Below, piece after piece: positions 6,883 to 15,482 of a DNA stretch of 64,000 bases (position 1 is its first letter; each line of letters begins with the position of its first letter). The notes under the pieces were generated by a model. It was not told the origin of the DNA. It was given only the letters and a program-made list of their open reading frames with translations, and made no database searches. This DNA is from JAAGZL01 sp964628835 (GTDB lineage Bacteria > Pseudomonadota > Gammaproteobacteria > Chromatiales > Chromatiaceae): positions 1 to 64,000 of the forward strand of contig CAZVME010000007.1 in NCBI GenBank assembly GCA_964628835.1, given 5' to 3'. Made by a program: the position numbers and the translations under genes.

Positions 6883-9816
6883 ATGCAGGATCCAACATCC
6901 AGTTCGGATAGCGAGATCGGGCGGGTCGAGGTCAAAGAGACCACCTGTTACATGTGTGCCTGTCGTTGCGGCATTCGGGTGACGCTGCGTGATGGTGAGA
7001 TCCGACATATTGAGGGTAATCCCAATCATCCACTGAACAAGGGGGTGATCTGCGCCAAGGGTTCCTCCGGCATCATGAAGCAGTATTCTCCAGCCCGTCT
7101 GACCAAGCCGCTGCGGCGTAAGCAGGGTGCCGAGCGCGGTGAGTCGGAGTTTGAGGAGATCTCCTGGGAAGAGGCGTTTGGGATCATGCAGGAACGGTTG
7201 GCGAAGATCCGTGCCGAGGATCCCAAAAAGTTCGCGCTGTTTACCGGCCGCGATCAGATGCAGGCCCTGACTGGTCTGTTCGCCAAGCAGTTTGGTACTC
7301 CCAACTATGCGGCGCATGGCGGTTTCTGTTCGGTCAATATGGCTGCAGGACTGATCTACACCATCGGTGGATCTTTCTGGGAGTTTGGAGGTCCCGATCT
7401 GGATCGGGCCAAGCTGTTTATCATGCTGGGCACTGCGGAGGATCACCACTCCAACCCCATGAAGGTAGAGCTATCCAAGTTCAAACGCGCCGGTGGCCGT
7501 TTTGTTTCTATAAACCCAATCCGTACCGGTTACTCGGCCGTTGCCGACGAGTGGGTGCCGATAAAGCCAGGTACAGATGGCGCGCTGTTGCTGGCCTTTA
7601 TCCACGAGATTATCAAACAGGGTCTGTATGACCGCGATTTTCTGGTGCGATACACCAATGCTGCGGAACTGGTGATCAATGATCCAGACAGTGATGAAGA
7701 TGGTCTGTTTAAACGCTTTGAGATGCACATTGAAGAGGGTTGTTTTGATCCCCAGAACAAACTTTGGTGGGACCGCGACCTGGATAAACCCATCTCAACC
7801 CATACCGAGGGGGTGGACCCGTATCTGCTGGGTGATTTCACCCTGGATGATGGCACCCCGGTAAAACCGGCCTTTCAGATGTTGAAGGAGCGGGTGGAGG
7901 AGTATACCCCGGAATGGGCAGCGGGGATCACCGGCATCCCGGCCGATAATATCCGCCGTCTGGCCCATGAGATGGGTGTTACCGCTCGGGATCAGAAGAT
8001 CGAACTGCCGATCCAGTGGACCGACTGCTGGGACAAGGATCATGAGTCGGTAACCGGCAACCCGGTGGCCTTCCACGCCATGCGAGGTCTGGCGGCCCAC
8101 TCCAACGGCTTTCATAGTATTCGTGCCCTGGGTATCCTGATGAGCATCCTGGGTACTGTGGACCGACCGGGCGGTTTCCGGCATAAGGCACCGTTCCCCC
8201 GTCCCATACCACCCTGTCCCAAACCGCCCAACAGTCCTGAAGGGGTGCAGCCCAACACACCGCTGGATGGTATGCCCCTGGGTTGGCCGGCCAAGCCGGA
8301 TGACCTGTTTGTAGATGCTGAGGGTGAGGCTGTACGCCTGGATAAGGCGTTCTCCTGGGAGTATCCGCTGTCGGTGCATGGCCTGATGCACAATGCCATC
8401 ACCAATGCCTGGCGCGGCGACCCCTACAAGATTGATACCCTGATGCTGTTCATGGCCAACATGGCCTGGAACTCCTCCATGAATACCGCCAACGTGCGCG
8501 AGATGCTGGTGGATAAGGAGGAGAACGGCGAATACAAGATTCCATACATTATCGTCTGCGATGCCTTTCAGTCTGAGACCATCGCCTATGCCGATCTGGT
8601 GCTGCCGGATACCACCTATCTGGAGCGGCACGACGCCATGTCCATGCTGGATCGTCCCATCTCGGAATTTGATGGGCCGGTGGACTCGGTGCGTATCCCC
8701 GTGGTGCCGCCAACCGGTGACTGCAAGCCGTTTCAGGATGTGCTGGTGGAGATGGGAGGGCGTCTGGGACTGCCCGCGTTTGTGAATGCGGAAGGGGTTC
8801 CAAAGTTCCGCGACTACCCGGATTTTGTCACCAACTATGAGACCTCGCCCGGTTCCGGTATCGGGTTCCTGGCCGGCTGGCGCGGCAAGGGGGGCGAGAA
8901 GTTCCTCAAGGGTGAACCTAACCCAAGACAGTGGGAGATGTATCAGAAGAACGACTGCTTCTATCACTACAAGCTACCACGCTCCTATCAGTACATGCGC
9001 AACTGGAACATGGGCTACCTGCGCTGGGCCCGCGCTCACGGTATGACCCGCTATGCGGAACCGATCACGCTGCACATCTACTCGGAGCCATTGCAGAAGT
9101 TCCGCCTTGCGGCCCAGGGTAAATGGAAGGGTAAACAGCCGCCAGAGCGTCTGCGTAAACGAGTTGAGACCAACTTCGATCCGTTACCGTTCTATGGTGA
9201 GCCCCTGTTGTCGAAACTGGTGGATACCCATGAGTATCCGCTCAATGCCTTGACCCAGCGTCCCATGGCCATGTATCACTCCTGGGACTCACAAAACGCC
9301 TGGCTCAGGCAGATCCACACCCACAACTACCTGTTTGTGAATCCGCAGCTGGGTCGCAGTCAGGGCTTTGATGATGGCGACTGGGTATGGGTGGAGTCAC
9401 CCACTAACAAGGTGCGCTGTATGTGTCGCTTCTCCGAGGCAGTGGAGCCGGGCACGGTCTGGACCTGGAACGCCATCGGTAAGGCGAGTGGGGCCTGGGG
9501 GCTGTCGAAAAAGGCCAATGAATCGAAAAAAGGATTCCTGCTCAATCACCTGATCCCGGAAGAGTTGCCACCCTGTGAGGATGGAGACAACCTCTCCAAC
9601 TCAGATCCAGTCACCGGTCAGGCCGCCTGGTTTGATGTGCGGGTCAAGGTGTACAAGGCTGGTCCGGATGAGCCAGGGGAGACCTGGCCTCAGTTCAAGC
9701 ATCAAAAGCAGGTGCCGGGGCAGTTGGGGAGACGTGGCAAGTGGCAGGCGTTCATCGCCGGGAAATTTGGCAAGGTGCTGGGACATAAAGCATCCCTAAA
9801 GAGTGGTAAAAACTGA
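6883..9816 (+). CDS. soeA: SoeA-like molybdopterin oxidoreductase, catalytic subunit
   Basis: 977 residues. Complex iron-sulfur molybdoenzyme catalytic subunit. An N-terminal [4Fe-4S] site is formed by Cys22, Cys25, Cys29 (TCYMCACRCG) and Cys57 (GVICAKG); the remainder is the molybdopterin-guanine-dinucleotide fold, ending with a C-terminal dinucleotide-binding domain. No twin-arginine signal is present, so it acts in the cytoplasm. Size, absence of a Tat signal and the following ferredoxin and NrfD/DmsC-type genes match SoeABC of purple sulfur bacteria, which oxidises sulfite to sulfate and passes electrons to quinone. Related enzymes (polysulfide, thiosulfate or DMSO reductase types) cannot be excluded from sequence reading alone. 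The stop overlaps the next start as TGATG. Confidence 0.82.
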   Translation: MQDPTSSSDSEIGRVEVKETTCYMCACRCGIRVTLRDGEIRHIEGNPNHPLNKGVICAKGSSGIMKQYSPARLTKPLRRKQGAERGESEFEEISWEEAFGIMQERLAKIRAEDPKKFALFTGRDQMQALTGLFAKQFGTPNYAAHGGFCSVNMAAGLIYTIGGSFWEFGGPDLDRAKLFIMLGTAEDHHSNPMKVELSKFKRAGGRFVSINPIRTGYSAVADEWVPIKPGTDGALLLAFIHEIIKQGLYDRDFLVRYTNAAELVINDPDSDEDGLFKRFEMHIEEGCFDPQNKLWWDRDLDKPISTHTEGVDPYLLGDFTLDDGTPVKPAFQMLKERVEEYTPEWAAGITGIPADNIRRLAHEMGVTARDQKIELPIQWTDCWDKDHESVTGNPVAFHAMRGLAAHSNGFHSIRALGILMSILGTVDRPGGFRHKAPFPRPIPPCPKPPNSPEGVQPNTPLDGMPLGWPAKPDDLFVDAEGEAVRLDKAFSWEYPLSVHGLMHNAITNAWRGDPYKIDTLMLFMANMAWNSSMNTANVREMLVDKEENGEYKIPYIIVCDAFQSETIAYADLVLPDTTYLERHDAMSMLDRPISEFDGPVDSVRIPVVPPTGDCKPFQDVLVEMGGRLGLPAFVNAEGVPKFRDYPDFVTNYETSPGSGIGFLAGWRGKGGEKFLKGEPNPRQWEMYQKNDCFYHYKLPRSYQYMRNWNMGYLRWARAHGMTRYAEPITLHIYSEPLQKFRLAAQGKWKGKQPPERLRKRVETNFDPLPFYGEPLLSKLVDTHEYPLNALTQRPMAMYHSWDSQNAWLRQIHTHNYLFVNPQLGRSQGFDDGDWVWVESPTNKVRCMCRFSEAVEPGTVWTWNAIGKASGAWGLSKKANESKKGFLLNHLIPEELPPCEDGDNLSNSDPVTGQAAWFDVRVKVYKAGPDEPGETWPQFKHQKQVPGQLGRRGKWQAFIAGKFGKVLGHKASLKSGKN

Positions 9817-10541
9817 TGACACAGTTAGCCCTGGTTATTGATCTGAATGTTTGCGTTGGCTGTCACAGCTGCGTCACCAGTTGCAAGGAGTGGAATACCT
9901 CAGGCTGGGCAGGACCGCTGCCAGACCAACGTCCCTATGACGCCGACCCCACCGGCACCTTTTTCAACCGGGTGCAGACCTTCGAAGTGGGGGAGTTTCC
10001 CAAGACCGAGACCATCCACTTTCCTAAATCCTGCCTGCACTGCGAAGATCCACCCTGTGTTCCCGCATGTCCAACCGGTGCCAGCTACAAGCGTGAGGAC
10101 AACGGTGTAGTGTTGGTGGATTACGACAAGTGTATCGGATGTAAATACTGCTCCTGGGCCTGTCCCTACGGCGCGCGTGAGTATGATGAGAACCAGAGGG
10201 TGATGAAAAAGTGCACCTTGTGTATAGATCGCATTACCGATGAGACCCTGCCCGAGTCTGAGCGCAAGCCAGCCTGTGTGCTCTCCTGTCCCACCGGTGC
10301 GCGTCTGTTTGGTGATGTGCATGATCCGGATTCAGAGGCGTCTATCGCCATTCGGGAGCAGGGTGGATATCAGTTGATGCCGGAGTGGGGCACCCAGCCA
10401 TCCAACCACTATCTGCCGCGACGTAAGGTGCGCATCCACATCCATGAGGATGAGTTGATCCGCTCCGACAATCCGCTGGTGAAGGAAGAGTTGCCAGCAC
10501 TGCCGGAAGATGTGGAGACCCTGGACGATGTGGCCTGGTAA
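9816..10541 (+). CDS. soeB: SoeB-like four-cluster ferredoxin subunit
   Basis: 241 residues. Electron-transfer subunit linking the molybdenum subunit to the membrane anchor. Four cysteine groups are visible: CVGCHSCVTSCKEW near residue 12, CLHCEDPPCVPACPTGA, CIGCKYCSWACPYGA, and CTLC with a later CVLSCPTGA, the layout of DmsB/PsrB/SoeB proteins with four [4Fe-4S] clusters. No signal peptide. Start ATG overlaps the stop of soeA by one base. Confidence 0.85.
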   Translation: MTQLALVIDLNVCVGCHSCVTSCKEWNTSGWAGPLPDQRPYDADPTGTFFNRVQTFEVGEFPKTETIHFPKSCLHCEDPPCVPACPTGASYKREDNGVVLVDYDKCIGCKYCSWACPYGAREYDENQRVMKKCTLCIDRITDETLPESERKPACVLSCPTGARLFGDVHDPDSEASIAIREQGGYQLMPEWGTQPSNHYLPRRKVRIHIHEDELIRSDNPLVKEELPALPEDVETLDDVAW

Positions 10542-10562
10542 CGAACTATTTGGAGCGACAAG

Positions 10563-11543
10563 ATGCATCCAGCATTTTCGGTAATCTTTTTAACTACCCT
10601 GATTGGGGTTGGCCAGGGATTGTTTCTGGCGCTCTATACCGGGCAGGTATACTCACTGGCAAACCTGCTGCCAGCCCAGGACAGTCAGGGTTTCTATGCC
10701 GTGGGTAGCCTGCTGAGTCTTCTGTTTTTGGCGCTGGGACTGTTTGCATCATTCTTCCATTTGGGGCGTCCGGAACGGGCCTGGCGTTCCATGACCCAGT
10801 GGCGCACCTCCTGGCTCTCGCGCGAGGTGATTCTGCTGCCGCTGTTCATGTTGCTGGTGTTTCTCTACGGTGCGGTTCAATATTTTGGTATGACCGGAGT
10901 CTGGTTCACCATCCAGGACACACTGCCGGTGGATGCCAGTCTGGTGGTGGGGCTGTTGGCCAGTATCAGCGCCTTTCTGCTGTTTGGCTGTACCGCCATG
11001 ATCTACGCCAGCGTCAAGTTTCTGCAAGAGTGGCATTCGCCCTTGACCATTGTTAATTACACCTTATTTGGCATCGCTTCCGGGTTTATGCTGGCGGCGG
11101 CATTTTCCGCCTACAGTGGCATCAATCTGGCGATGTTCTATGGTGTTTGGGCAGTAGTCTTTACCCTGCTGGGGCTGATTACACGCGGGATCTCCCTGTA
11201 CCGTAATCGCAATATTAAACGCAAATTCAGTCTGCAAAGCGCCCTCGGTGTACGGCATAGCAATATAGCTCAACAGACCCAGGGATTTATGGGTGGATCC
11301 TTCAATACGCAGGAGTTTTTTCACGGCCAGACGGATGCAACCATTCGCAGGATCAAGTACAGCTTTATGCTGCTGGTGTTTCCGCTGCCGGTGGGTTTGA
11401 TGATCGCCTCATTTATGCTGGAGTCGGTTAATCTGTCGATCCTGGCCTTCACTATCCAGTATCTGGGTCTGTTGCTGGAACGCTGGTACTTTTTTGCCGA
11501 TGCCAATCATCCGCAGAATCTCTACTACCAGTCTATCGCCTAG
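10563..11543 (+). CDS. soeC: SoeC-like membrane anchor, DmsC/NrfD type
   Basis: 326 residues with about eight hydrophobic helices beginning at FLTTLIGVGQGLFLALYTGQ and HLGRPERAWRSM between helices 2 and 3, a loop typical of DmsC-type anchors. It would hold SoeAB on the inner face of the cytoplasmic membrane and deliver electrons to quinone. Last gene of soeABC, 21 bases after soeB. Its TAG stop shares the palindrome CTAG (11540-11543) with the stop of the convergent HlyD fragment. Confidence 0.83.
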   Translation: MHPAFSVIFLTTLIGVGQGLFLALYTGQVYSLANLLPAQDSQGFYAVGSLLSLLFLALGLFASFFHLGRPERAWRSMTQWRTSWLSREVILLPLFMLLVFLYGAVQYFGMTGVWFTIQDTLPVDASLVVGLLASISAFLLFGCTAMIYASVKFLQEWHSPLTIVNYTLFGIASGFMLAAAFSAYSGINLAMFYGVWAVVFTLLGLITRGISLYRNRNIKRKFSLQSALGVRHSNIAQQTQGFMGGSFNTQEFFHGQTDATIRRIKYSFMLLVFPLPVGLMIASFMLESVNLSILAFTIQYLGLLLERWYFFADANHPQNLYYQSIA

Positions 11544-11941
11544 CGTTCATGAAATGCGCTGCCGAAGCCACGGGATATGGATATGGGTCTGAGCATATAG
11601 TCCAGGATGGACTTGGAGCCAGTTTTGATATCCGCCTGTACCGTCATACCAGGAATCACCCGTAACTGCTGTTCTTTGGCACCGAGATAATCCATCTCCA
11701 ACTCGATCTTGGCACGGTAGTAGGGGCTACCCTTCTCATCCAGATAGGTATAGGCAGATATCTGGCGTAGGGTTCCCGCAATGCTGCCAAAACGCGCCGG
11801 ATCAAAGCTGTCGACCTTCACATCTGCGGAGAGACCCTGGTGTATATGCCCAATCTCTGCCGGGTGGATACGGGTCTCCACGATCAGGTCATCGTGTAGT
11901 GGGACTATTTGCATAATTACCTGTCCAGGTTCTACTACCAC
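11540..11941 (-). pseudogene. HlyD-family type I secretion adaptor, C-terminal fragment
   Basis: 133 residues of the C-terminal part of an HlyD/LapC-type membrane-fusion protein: VEPGQVIMQIVP, then the beta-barrel stretch ETRIHPAEIGHIHQGLSADV, VIPGMTVQADIKTG and the final helix-like DYMLRPISIS. The N-terminal membrane anchor, coiled coil and lipoyl halves (about 300 residues) are absent: upstream of about 11945 the sequence turns into RTX repeats on the other strand. The ATG at the start of this frame is therefore internal. Either a genomic deletion or a scaffold misjoin explains it. Confidence 0.75.
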
Positions 11942-12092
11942 ATTGATGGTGGTGCCGGGAATGACACGGTTATCGGCTCCCAGGGTGATGACACCATTGT
12001 TGGTGGTGCAGGCAATGACCGTGCCTATGGCGGTGATGGCTCAGACAACTATGAATTTGACCCATTTGAAGGTAATGATTACTTTCATGGTG

Positions 12093-12192
12093 NNNNNNNN
12101 NNNNNNNNNNNNNNNNNNNNNNNNNNNNNNNNNNNNNNNNNNNNNNNNNNNNNNNNNNNNNNNNNNNNNNNNNNNNNNNNNNNNNNNNNNNN
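12093..12192. other. assembly gap (100 N)
   Basis: Exactly 100 undetermined bases, the conventional size for a gap of unknown length. It lies directly beside a 9-base tandem repeat, the probable reason the assembly broke. Confidence 0.98.
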
Positions 12193-12257
12193 GTGATGGT
12201 GGTGATGGTGGTGATGGTGGTGATGGTGGTGATGGTGGTGATGGTGGTGATGGTGGC
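12193..12257 (+). repeat. 9-base tandem repeat coding for Asp-Gly-Gly
   Basis: About seven copies of gtgatggtg-type units (read as GAT GGT GGT) in tandem, coding for repeated Asp-Gly-Gly. It abuts the assembly gap, so the true copy number is unknown. It lies between the RTX nonapeptides and the C-terminal tail. Confidence 0.85.
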
Positions 12258-12464
12258 GTAGGCTTGACTGATGCCATACAACTGGACGCAACTGCCGATC
12301 CAAATGCCGGTGACAATCCATGGACCATTACGGTGGAAGGTGTTGAGGTGGAGTATGATCTCGCGGCCCAGGCGTTGGAGCTGGCTCCAGACACCTCGGG
12401 CGTTGTTACTCTTGCTGACGGTAGTGAACTTATCTTTGATGGGGTTGAGAAGATCGAGTGGTGA

Positions 12465-13067
12465 TCAATTTGCTGGCTTAGTCTCGATACTGTTAATGCC
12501 CTCGGTTGCCGTTTAGTATAGGCCATAAGATCCATGCCTTGGGCCGGTGTGGCCTGGATGTGGTTGTGTCCGTCACGTTATACTAGTTGAAATTGAAGCT
12601 GTTCTTCCAGTCACTGCGCCCAGTTAATTATCCCGGGTCAATTATCACGACCTAAGCATGATGTGGGTCATTCAAATGATGCTGCACCTTCAGGATGACT
12701 CTGTTAATCTGCACACTTTCTTGAAACTCTACCAGAGTGGTATTTCTAAATGAGAGCCGCATGGCACAACTCCTGTGCCTGTTGCGTAAAGAAAATTGAA
12801 TTATCTGACCAGATTATTTGACTAACAGGTATCACGCTACTTAATTTAGAACATAAAATGGTGTTTCCCTGTTGAAAAACATTGTGGGGAACGGTTCCCG
12901 GCTTAAGTTTGTTGCCAGGAAGAGTATAGAAGGTGTCTTAAATACTATGAGTGTCCGGAAGAGTGATTTGTCGGAAATGAGTCTGTGGAATAACGTGTTC
13001 CACACGCGGGTACTATGGCTGGATGGTAGCTCCAGAGTAATAGCGCTGCCTGCGGTAGGACACAGAT
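12465..13067. other. gene-poor interval before ccdA-like gene
   Basis: 603 bases with no convincing gene. A 67-residue TTG-initiated frame (12872-13075) overlaps the next start by 8 bases and has no recognisable features. Nothing like an RNA gene or insertion-sequence end was recognised. Confidence 0.4.
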
Positions 13068-13811
13068 ATGCTTGAGATCTCTGGGATAGGGGTACTCACC
13101 GCCTTTGCGGCTGGTCTTGTATCCTTTGTTTCACCATGTGTATTACCGCTGGTCCCAGGCTATATATCCTTCATTGCCGAGCAGTCACTGGAGGAGATGC
13201 AGGATCGTGGCGTCACCAGCAAGGAGACTCTGGCGGTAGCAGGTTTAAGCCTATGCTTTGTACTTGGTTTTGCTACTATTTTTATTATATTTGGAGCTAG
13301 CGCCACCGCCCTTGGCAGTATGTTTAGGGCCTACCGATACGAACTGAATATATTCGGTGGTGTCATTGTGATCCTGTTTGGCTTGTTCATGACTGGCCTA
13401 TTCAGCCTAAATTGGCTGCAGCGGGATCTGCGCTTTCATGGTGATGTCTTCGGTGGTCGTCCGGTGGCAGCGTATCTTTTGGGCTTGGCCTTTGCCTTTG
13501 GTTGGACCCCCTGTGTGGGCCCCATATTGGGCTCGATTCTTGCCGTTAGCGCTACCTCAGTGTCGGTCAGTGATGGCGCTATCCTTCTGGCCATCTACTC
13601 TATGGGGCTCGGTGTACCATTTGTCCTGGCAGCTATCTTTACCGACCGTTTTTTACACCATGCCAAACGCCTGCGCCGCCATGGTCATGCCTTGCAGGTT
13701 ATAGCAGGTGTGTTGCTGGTCCTTATGGGCGTGGTAATGGTGACCGGTTATATGAGCGTTTTTTCTATCTGGCTGTTTAGGACCATGCCCTGGCTGGGTG
13801 GATTTGGTTAG
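13068..13811 (+). CDS. ccdA: CcdA-family thiol-reductant transporter
   Basis: 247 residues, six predicted membrane helices. CcdA/DsbD-gamma proteins carry reducing equivalents from cytoplasmic thioredoxin across the membrane to periplasmic thiol proteins, chiefly for cytochrome c maturation. The paired membrane cysteines are in FVSPCVLPLVPGYISF (helix 1, near residue 25) and GWTPCVGPILGSIL (helix 4), both with the flanking prolines of the family. A partner periplasmic thioredoxin is not adjacent. The symbol is by family and not by proven orthology. Confidence 0.85.
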   Translation: MLEISGIGVLTAFAAGLVSFVSPCVLPLVPGYISFIAEQSLEEMQDRGVTSKETLAVAGLSLCFVLGFATIFIIFGASATALGSMFRAYRYELNIFGGVIVILFGLFMTGLFSLNWLQRDLRFHGDVFGGRPVAAYLLGLAFAFGWTPCVGPILGSILAVSATSVSVSDGAILLAIYSMGLGVPFVLAAIFTDRFLHHAKRLRRHGHALQVIAGVLLVLMGVVMVTGYMSVFSIWLFRTMPWLGGFG

Positions 13812-13915
13812 AACGTGATACCAAATCTGCTTTAATGCGCTATTTTGACCATGCGTGGCTTGGTTGTTCCAAAGAAATTACAGATTTATCAACGAACTAT
13901 TTTTCAGGAGTTAAG

Positions 13916-14503
13916 ATGTCAGTTATATCCACCCCGGACCAACATAAATTTCCGTGGTACGTAAGGTTGTTTTTCTGGAATCAGAAGCGACGCTACGGCA
14001 GCGTCCTTGAGCCAGCCTATCTGTGGGGACGTAGTCCCAAGGTATTTTCCACCCTGGCCATGTTGTATGGGGCGTTGGATCGGGGATCTTCACCCATTCC
14101 ACCACCGCTACGTTCACTCATCACGGTACGGGTATCTCAGATCAACTGGTGTGAATTTTGCGTGGATATCAACTCCGCCACTGTCATCAAGAGGCATGTG
14201 GAGCCGGAAAAGTTGGATGCACTGGTCCATTTTGAAGAGAGCACACTGTACAGCGAGGAGGAGAAGGCGGCGCTCTCCTATGCCGAGGCCGTAACCCATT
14301 CACACCTCCAGCCTGATGCCGCCTGTTTCAAACGGTTGCGTGAGCATTACGACGATGATGCCATTATCGAACTGACAGCACTGGTCTCTTTTCAGAACCT
14401 CTCCAGCAAATTCAATGCCTCACTGGGAGTGGAGCCGCAGGGGTTCTGCAATATAGCCTCCATGCCACAGGGTCAGGAGCTTGAAGTAGAATGCAGTTCC
14501 TAG
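13916..14503 (+). CDS. carboxymuconolactone decarboxylase/AhpD-like protein
   Basis: 195 residues from ATG 13916, chosen because AGGAG (13906-13910) stands 5 bases upstream; the open frame reaches back to 13835 without such a site. The core resembles AhpD-like alkylhydroperoxidases: RVSQINWCEFCVDINSA contains the CxxC pair followed by the helix of the CMD fold, expected in small thiol peroxidase or decarboxylase-type enzymes. No signal peptide. It follows the ccdA-like gene by about 100 bases; a shared thiol-redox theme is an inference. Confidence 0.7.
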   Translation: MSVISTPDQHKFPWYVRLFFWNQKRRYGSVLEPAYLWGRSPKVFSTLAMLYGALDRGSSPIPPPLRSLITVRVSQINWCEFCVDINSATVIKRHVEPEKLDALVHFEESTLYSEEEKAALSYAEAVTHSHLQPDAACFKRLREHYDDDAIIELTALVSFQNLSSKFNASLGVEPQGFCNIASMPQGQELEVECSS

Positions 14504-14643
14504 ATTAGGCTCATCACAACCTGACGATCCATGGCCATGAGTCAGATGGCCAAAAACATGAAAAATTCCAGTATATCCGTTGCATAGCAACTCCGGCACG
14601 GGTAGAATGCGCTGTTTTCCGGCATGGAGTAACCTCTGTGCCA

Positions 14644-14672
14644 CCTCCTTGCTTCACCGCAAATGCGGGAGG
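14644..14672 (+). promoter_or_regulatory. candidate S6:S18-binding leader hairpin of rpsF
   Basis: A stem cctcc (14644-14648)/ggagg (14668-14672) continues, after a small asymmetric internal loop, as gc/gc and closes with a loop containing CACCG. An autoregulatory rpsF leader bound by the S6:S18 complex is known in many bacteria and has a bulged stem with a CCG in the loop. The agreement here was judged by eye, 24 bases before the rpsF start. Confidence 0.4.
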
Positions 14673-14695
14673 CTGATATTCCGAAAGGGGAAATC

Positions 14696-15112
14696 ATGAG
14701 ACATTACGAGATTATCTTTCTGGTGCATCCTGACCAGAGTGAGCAGGTCCCAAGCATGATTGAGCGCTACCGTTCAATCATCGAGTCAAAGGAAGGCCAG
14801 ATTCACCGGCTGGAAGATTGGGGTCGTCGCCAACTTGCTTATCCCATCCAAAAACTGCCTAAGGCCCACTACGTGCTCATGAATATTGAGTGTAATGGTG
14901 AGGCCCTGACTGAGCTGGAAAATGCTTTCCGCTTCAACGATGCTGTGCTGCGTAATATGACCGTTAAACGCAAGAGCGCCATTACTGAGGCATCTCCACT
15001 GGCCAAGCCCCAGGATGAGAGAGAAGAGAGATCTGCACCTGCTCCCAAGCCAGCGGCAACTAAAGAGCAACCTGCTGAAGAAGCTAAAGAGGCCAAGGCA
15101 GAGGCGGAATAA
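14696..15112 (+). CDS. rpsF: 30S ribosomal protein S6
   Basis: 138 residues beginning MRHYEIIFLVHPDQSEQVP. S6 binds the central domain of 16S rRNA together with S18. The first ~100 residues form the S6 fold; the tail is an Ala/Glu/Lys-rich extension (KPAATKEQPAEEAKEAKAEAE) as in many gammaproteobacteria. The ATG at 14696 is preceded by aaagggg, and homologues begin here; an earlier in-frame codon at 14663 would add residues that do not belong to the family. First gene of rpsF-rpsR-DUF2232-rplI. Confidence 0.95.
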   Translation: MRHYEIIFLVHPDQSEQVPSMIERYRSIIESKEGQIHRLEDWGRRQLAYPIQKLPKAHYVLMNIECNGEALTELENAFRFNDAVLRNMTVKRKSAITEASPLAKPQDEREERSAPAPKPAATKEQPAEEAKEAKAEAE

Positions 15113-15198
15113 GATCGGTTGCTCCGGTCTGTTTCATAGCTCAAATTATTGATGACCGTAGCTAACGGTCGCTACCAGAACATTTGGAGAGATTAAGT

Positions 15199-15426
15199 AT
15201 GTCACGTTATTTTCGTCGCAGAAGATATTGCCGTTTTACCGCTGAGAAGATCACCGATATTGATTATAAGGATCTGAATCTGCTGAAGGCTTATGTCAGT
15301 GAAACTGGCAAGATCGTACCTAGCCGCATCACCGGCACCAAGGCCAAGTATCAGCGTCAGCTGTCCACGGCAATCAAACGGGCACGCTACGTAGCCCTGC
15401 TGCCGTACACTGACAAACACGGATAA
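15199..15426 (+). CDS. rpsR: 30S ribosomal protein S18
   Basis: 75 residues, the standard length, starting MSRYFRRRRYCRFTAE and ending RARYVALLPYTDKHG. Binds S6 on the small subunit. The ATG at 15199 is chosen over the upstream in-frame ATG at 15184 because it gives the conserved N-terminus and has ggaga at proper spacing. Lies 86 bases after rpsF. Confidence 0.96.
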   Translation: MSRYFRRRRYCRFTAEKITDIDYKDLNLLKAYVSETGKIVPSRITGTKAKYQRQLSTAIKRARYVALLPYTDKHG

Positions 15427-15482
15427 TTACCTGTATCGATGTGAAGGTCATGGCCCTTGTATCAATAGATCGGACTGAATAG

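Larger units (their letters stand above)
11939..12464 (+). pseudogene. RTX calcium-binding protein, C-terminal part, interrupted by gap
   Basis: Before the gap the frame encodes RTX nonapeptides GGAGNDTVIGSQGDD and VGGAGNDRAYGGDGSD, which bind calcium after type I secretion. After the gap comes a run of Asp-Gly-Gly and an ordinary globular tail ending VTLADGSELIFDGVEKIEW. The two sides are in different frames because the N-run has an arbitrary length. The N-terminal part is missing at the junction with the HlyD fragment. Likely a secreted adhesin or exoprotein; the adjacency to an HlyD gene fits a type I secretion locus. Confidence 0.65.

Noticed and set aside
7795..8967. 390-residue minus-strand frame inside soeA
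   Set aside because: Antisense shadow of a clear molybdoenzyme gene, no domain or ribosome-binding site.
12193..12257. tandem repeats considered as a CRISPR array
   Set aside because: Nine-base unit without spacers, in frame as Asp-Gly-Gly codons.
12872..13075. 67-residue TTG-initiated frame overlapping ccdA
   Set aside because: No ribosome-binding site or family, overlaps the ccdA start.
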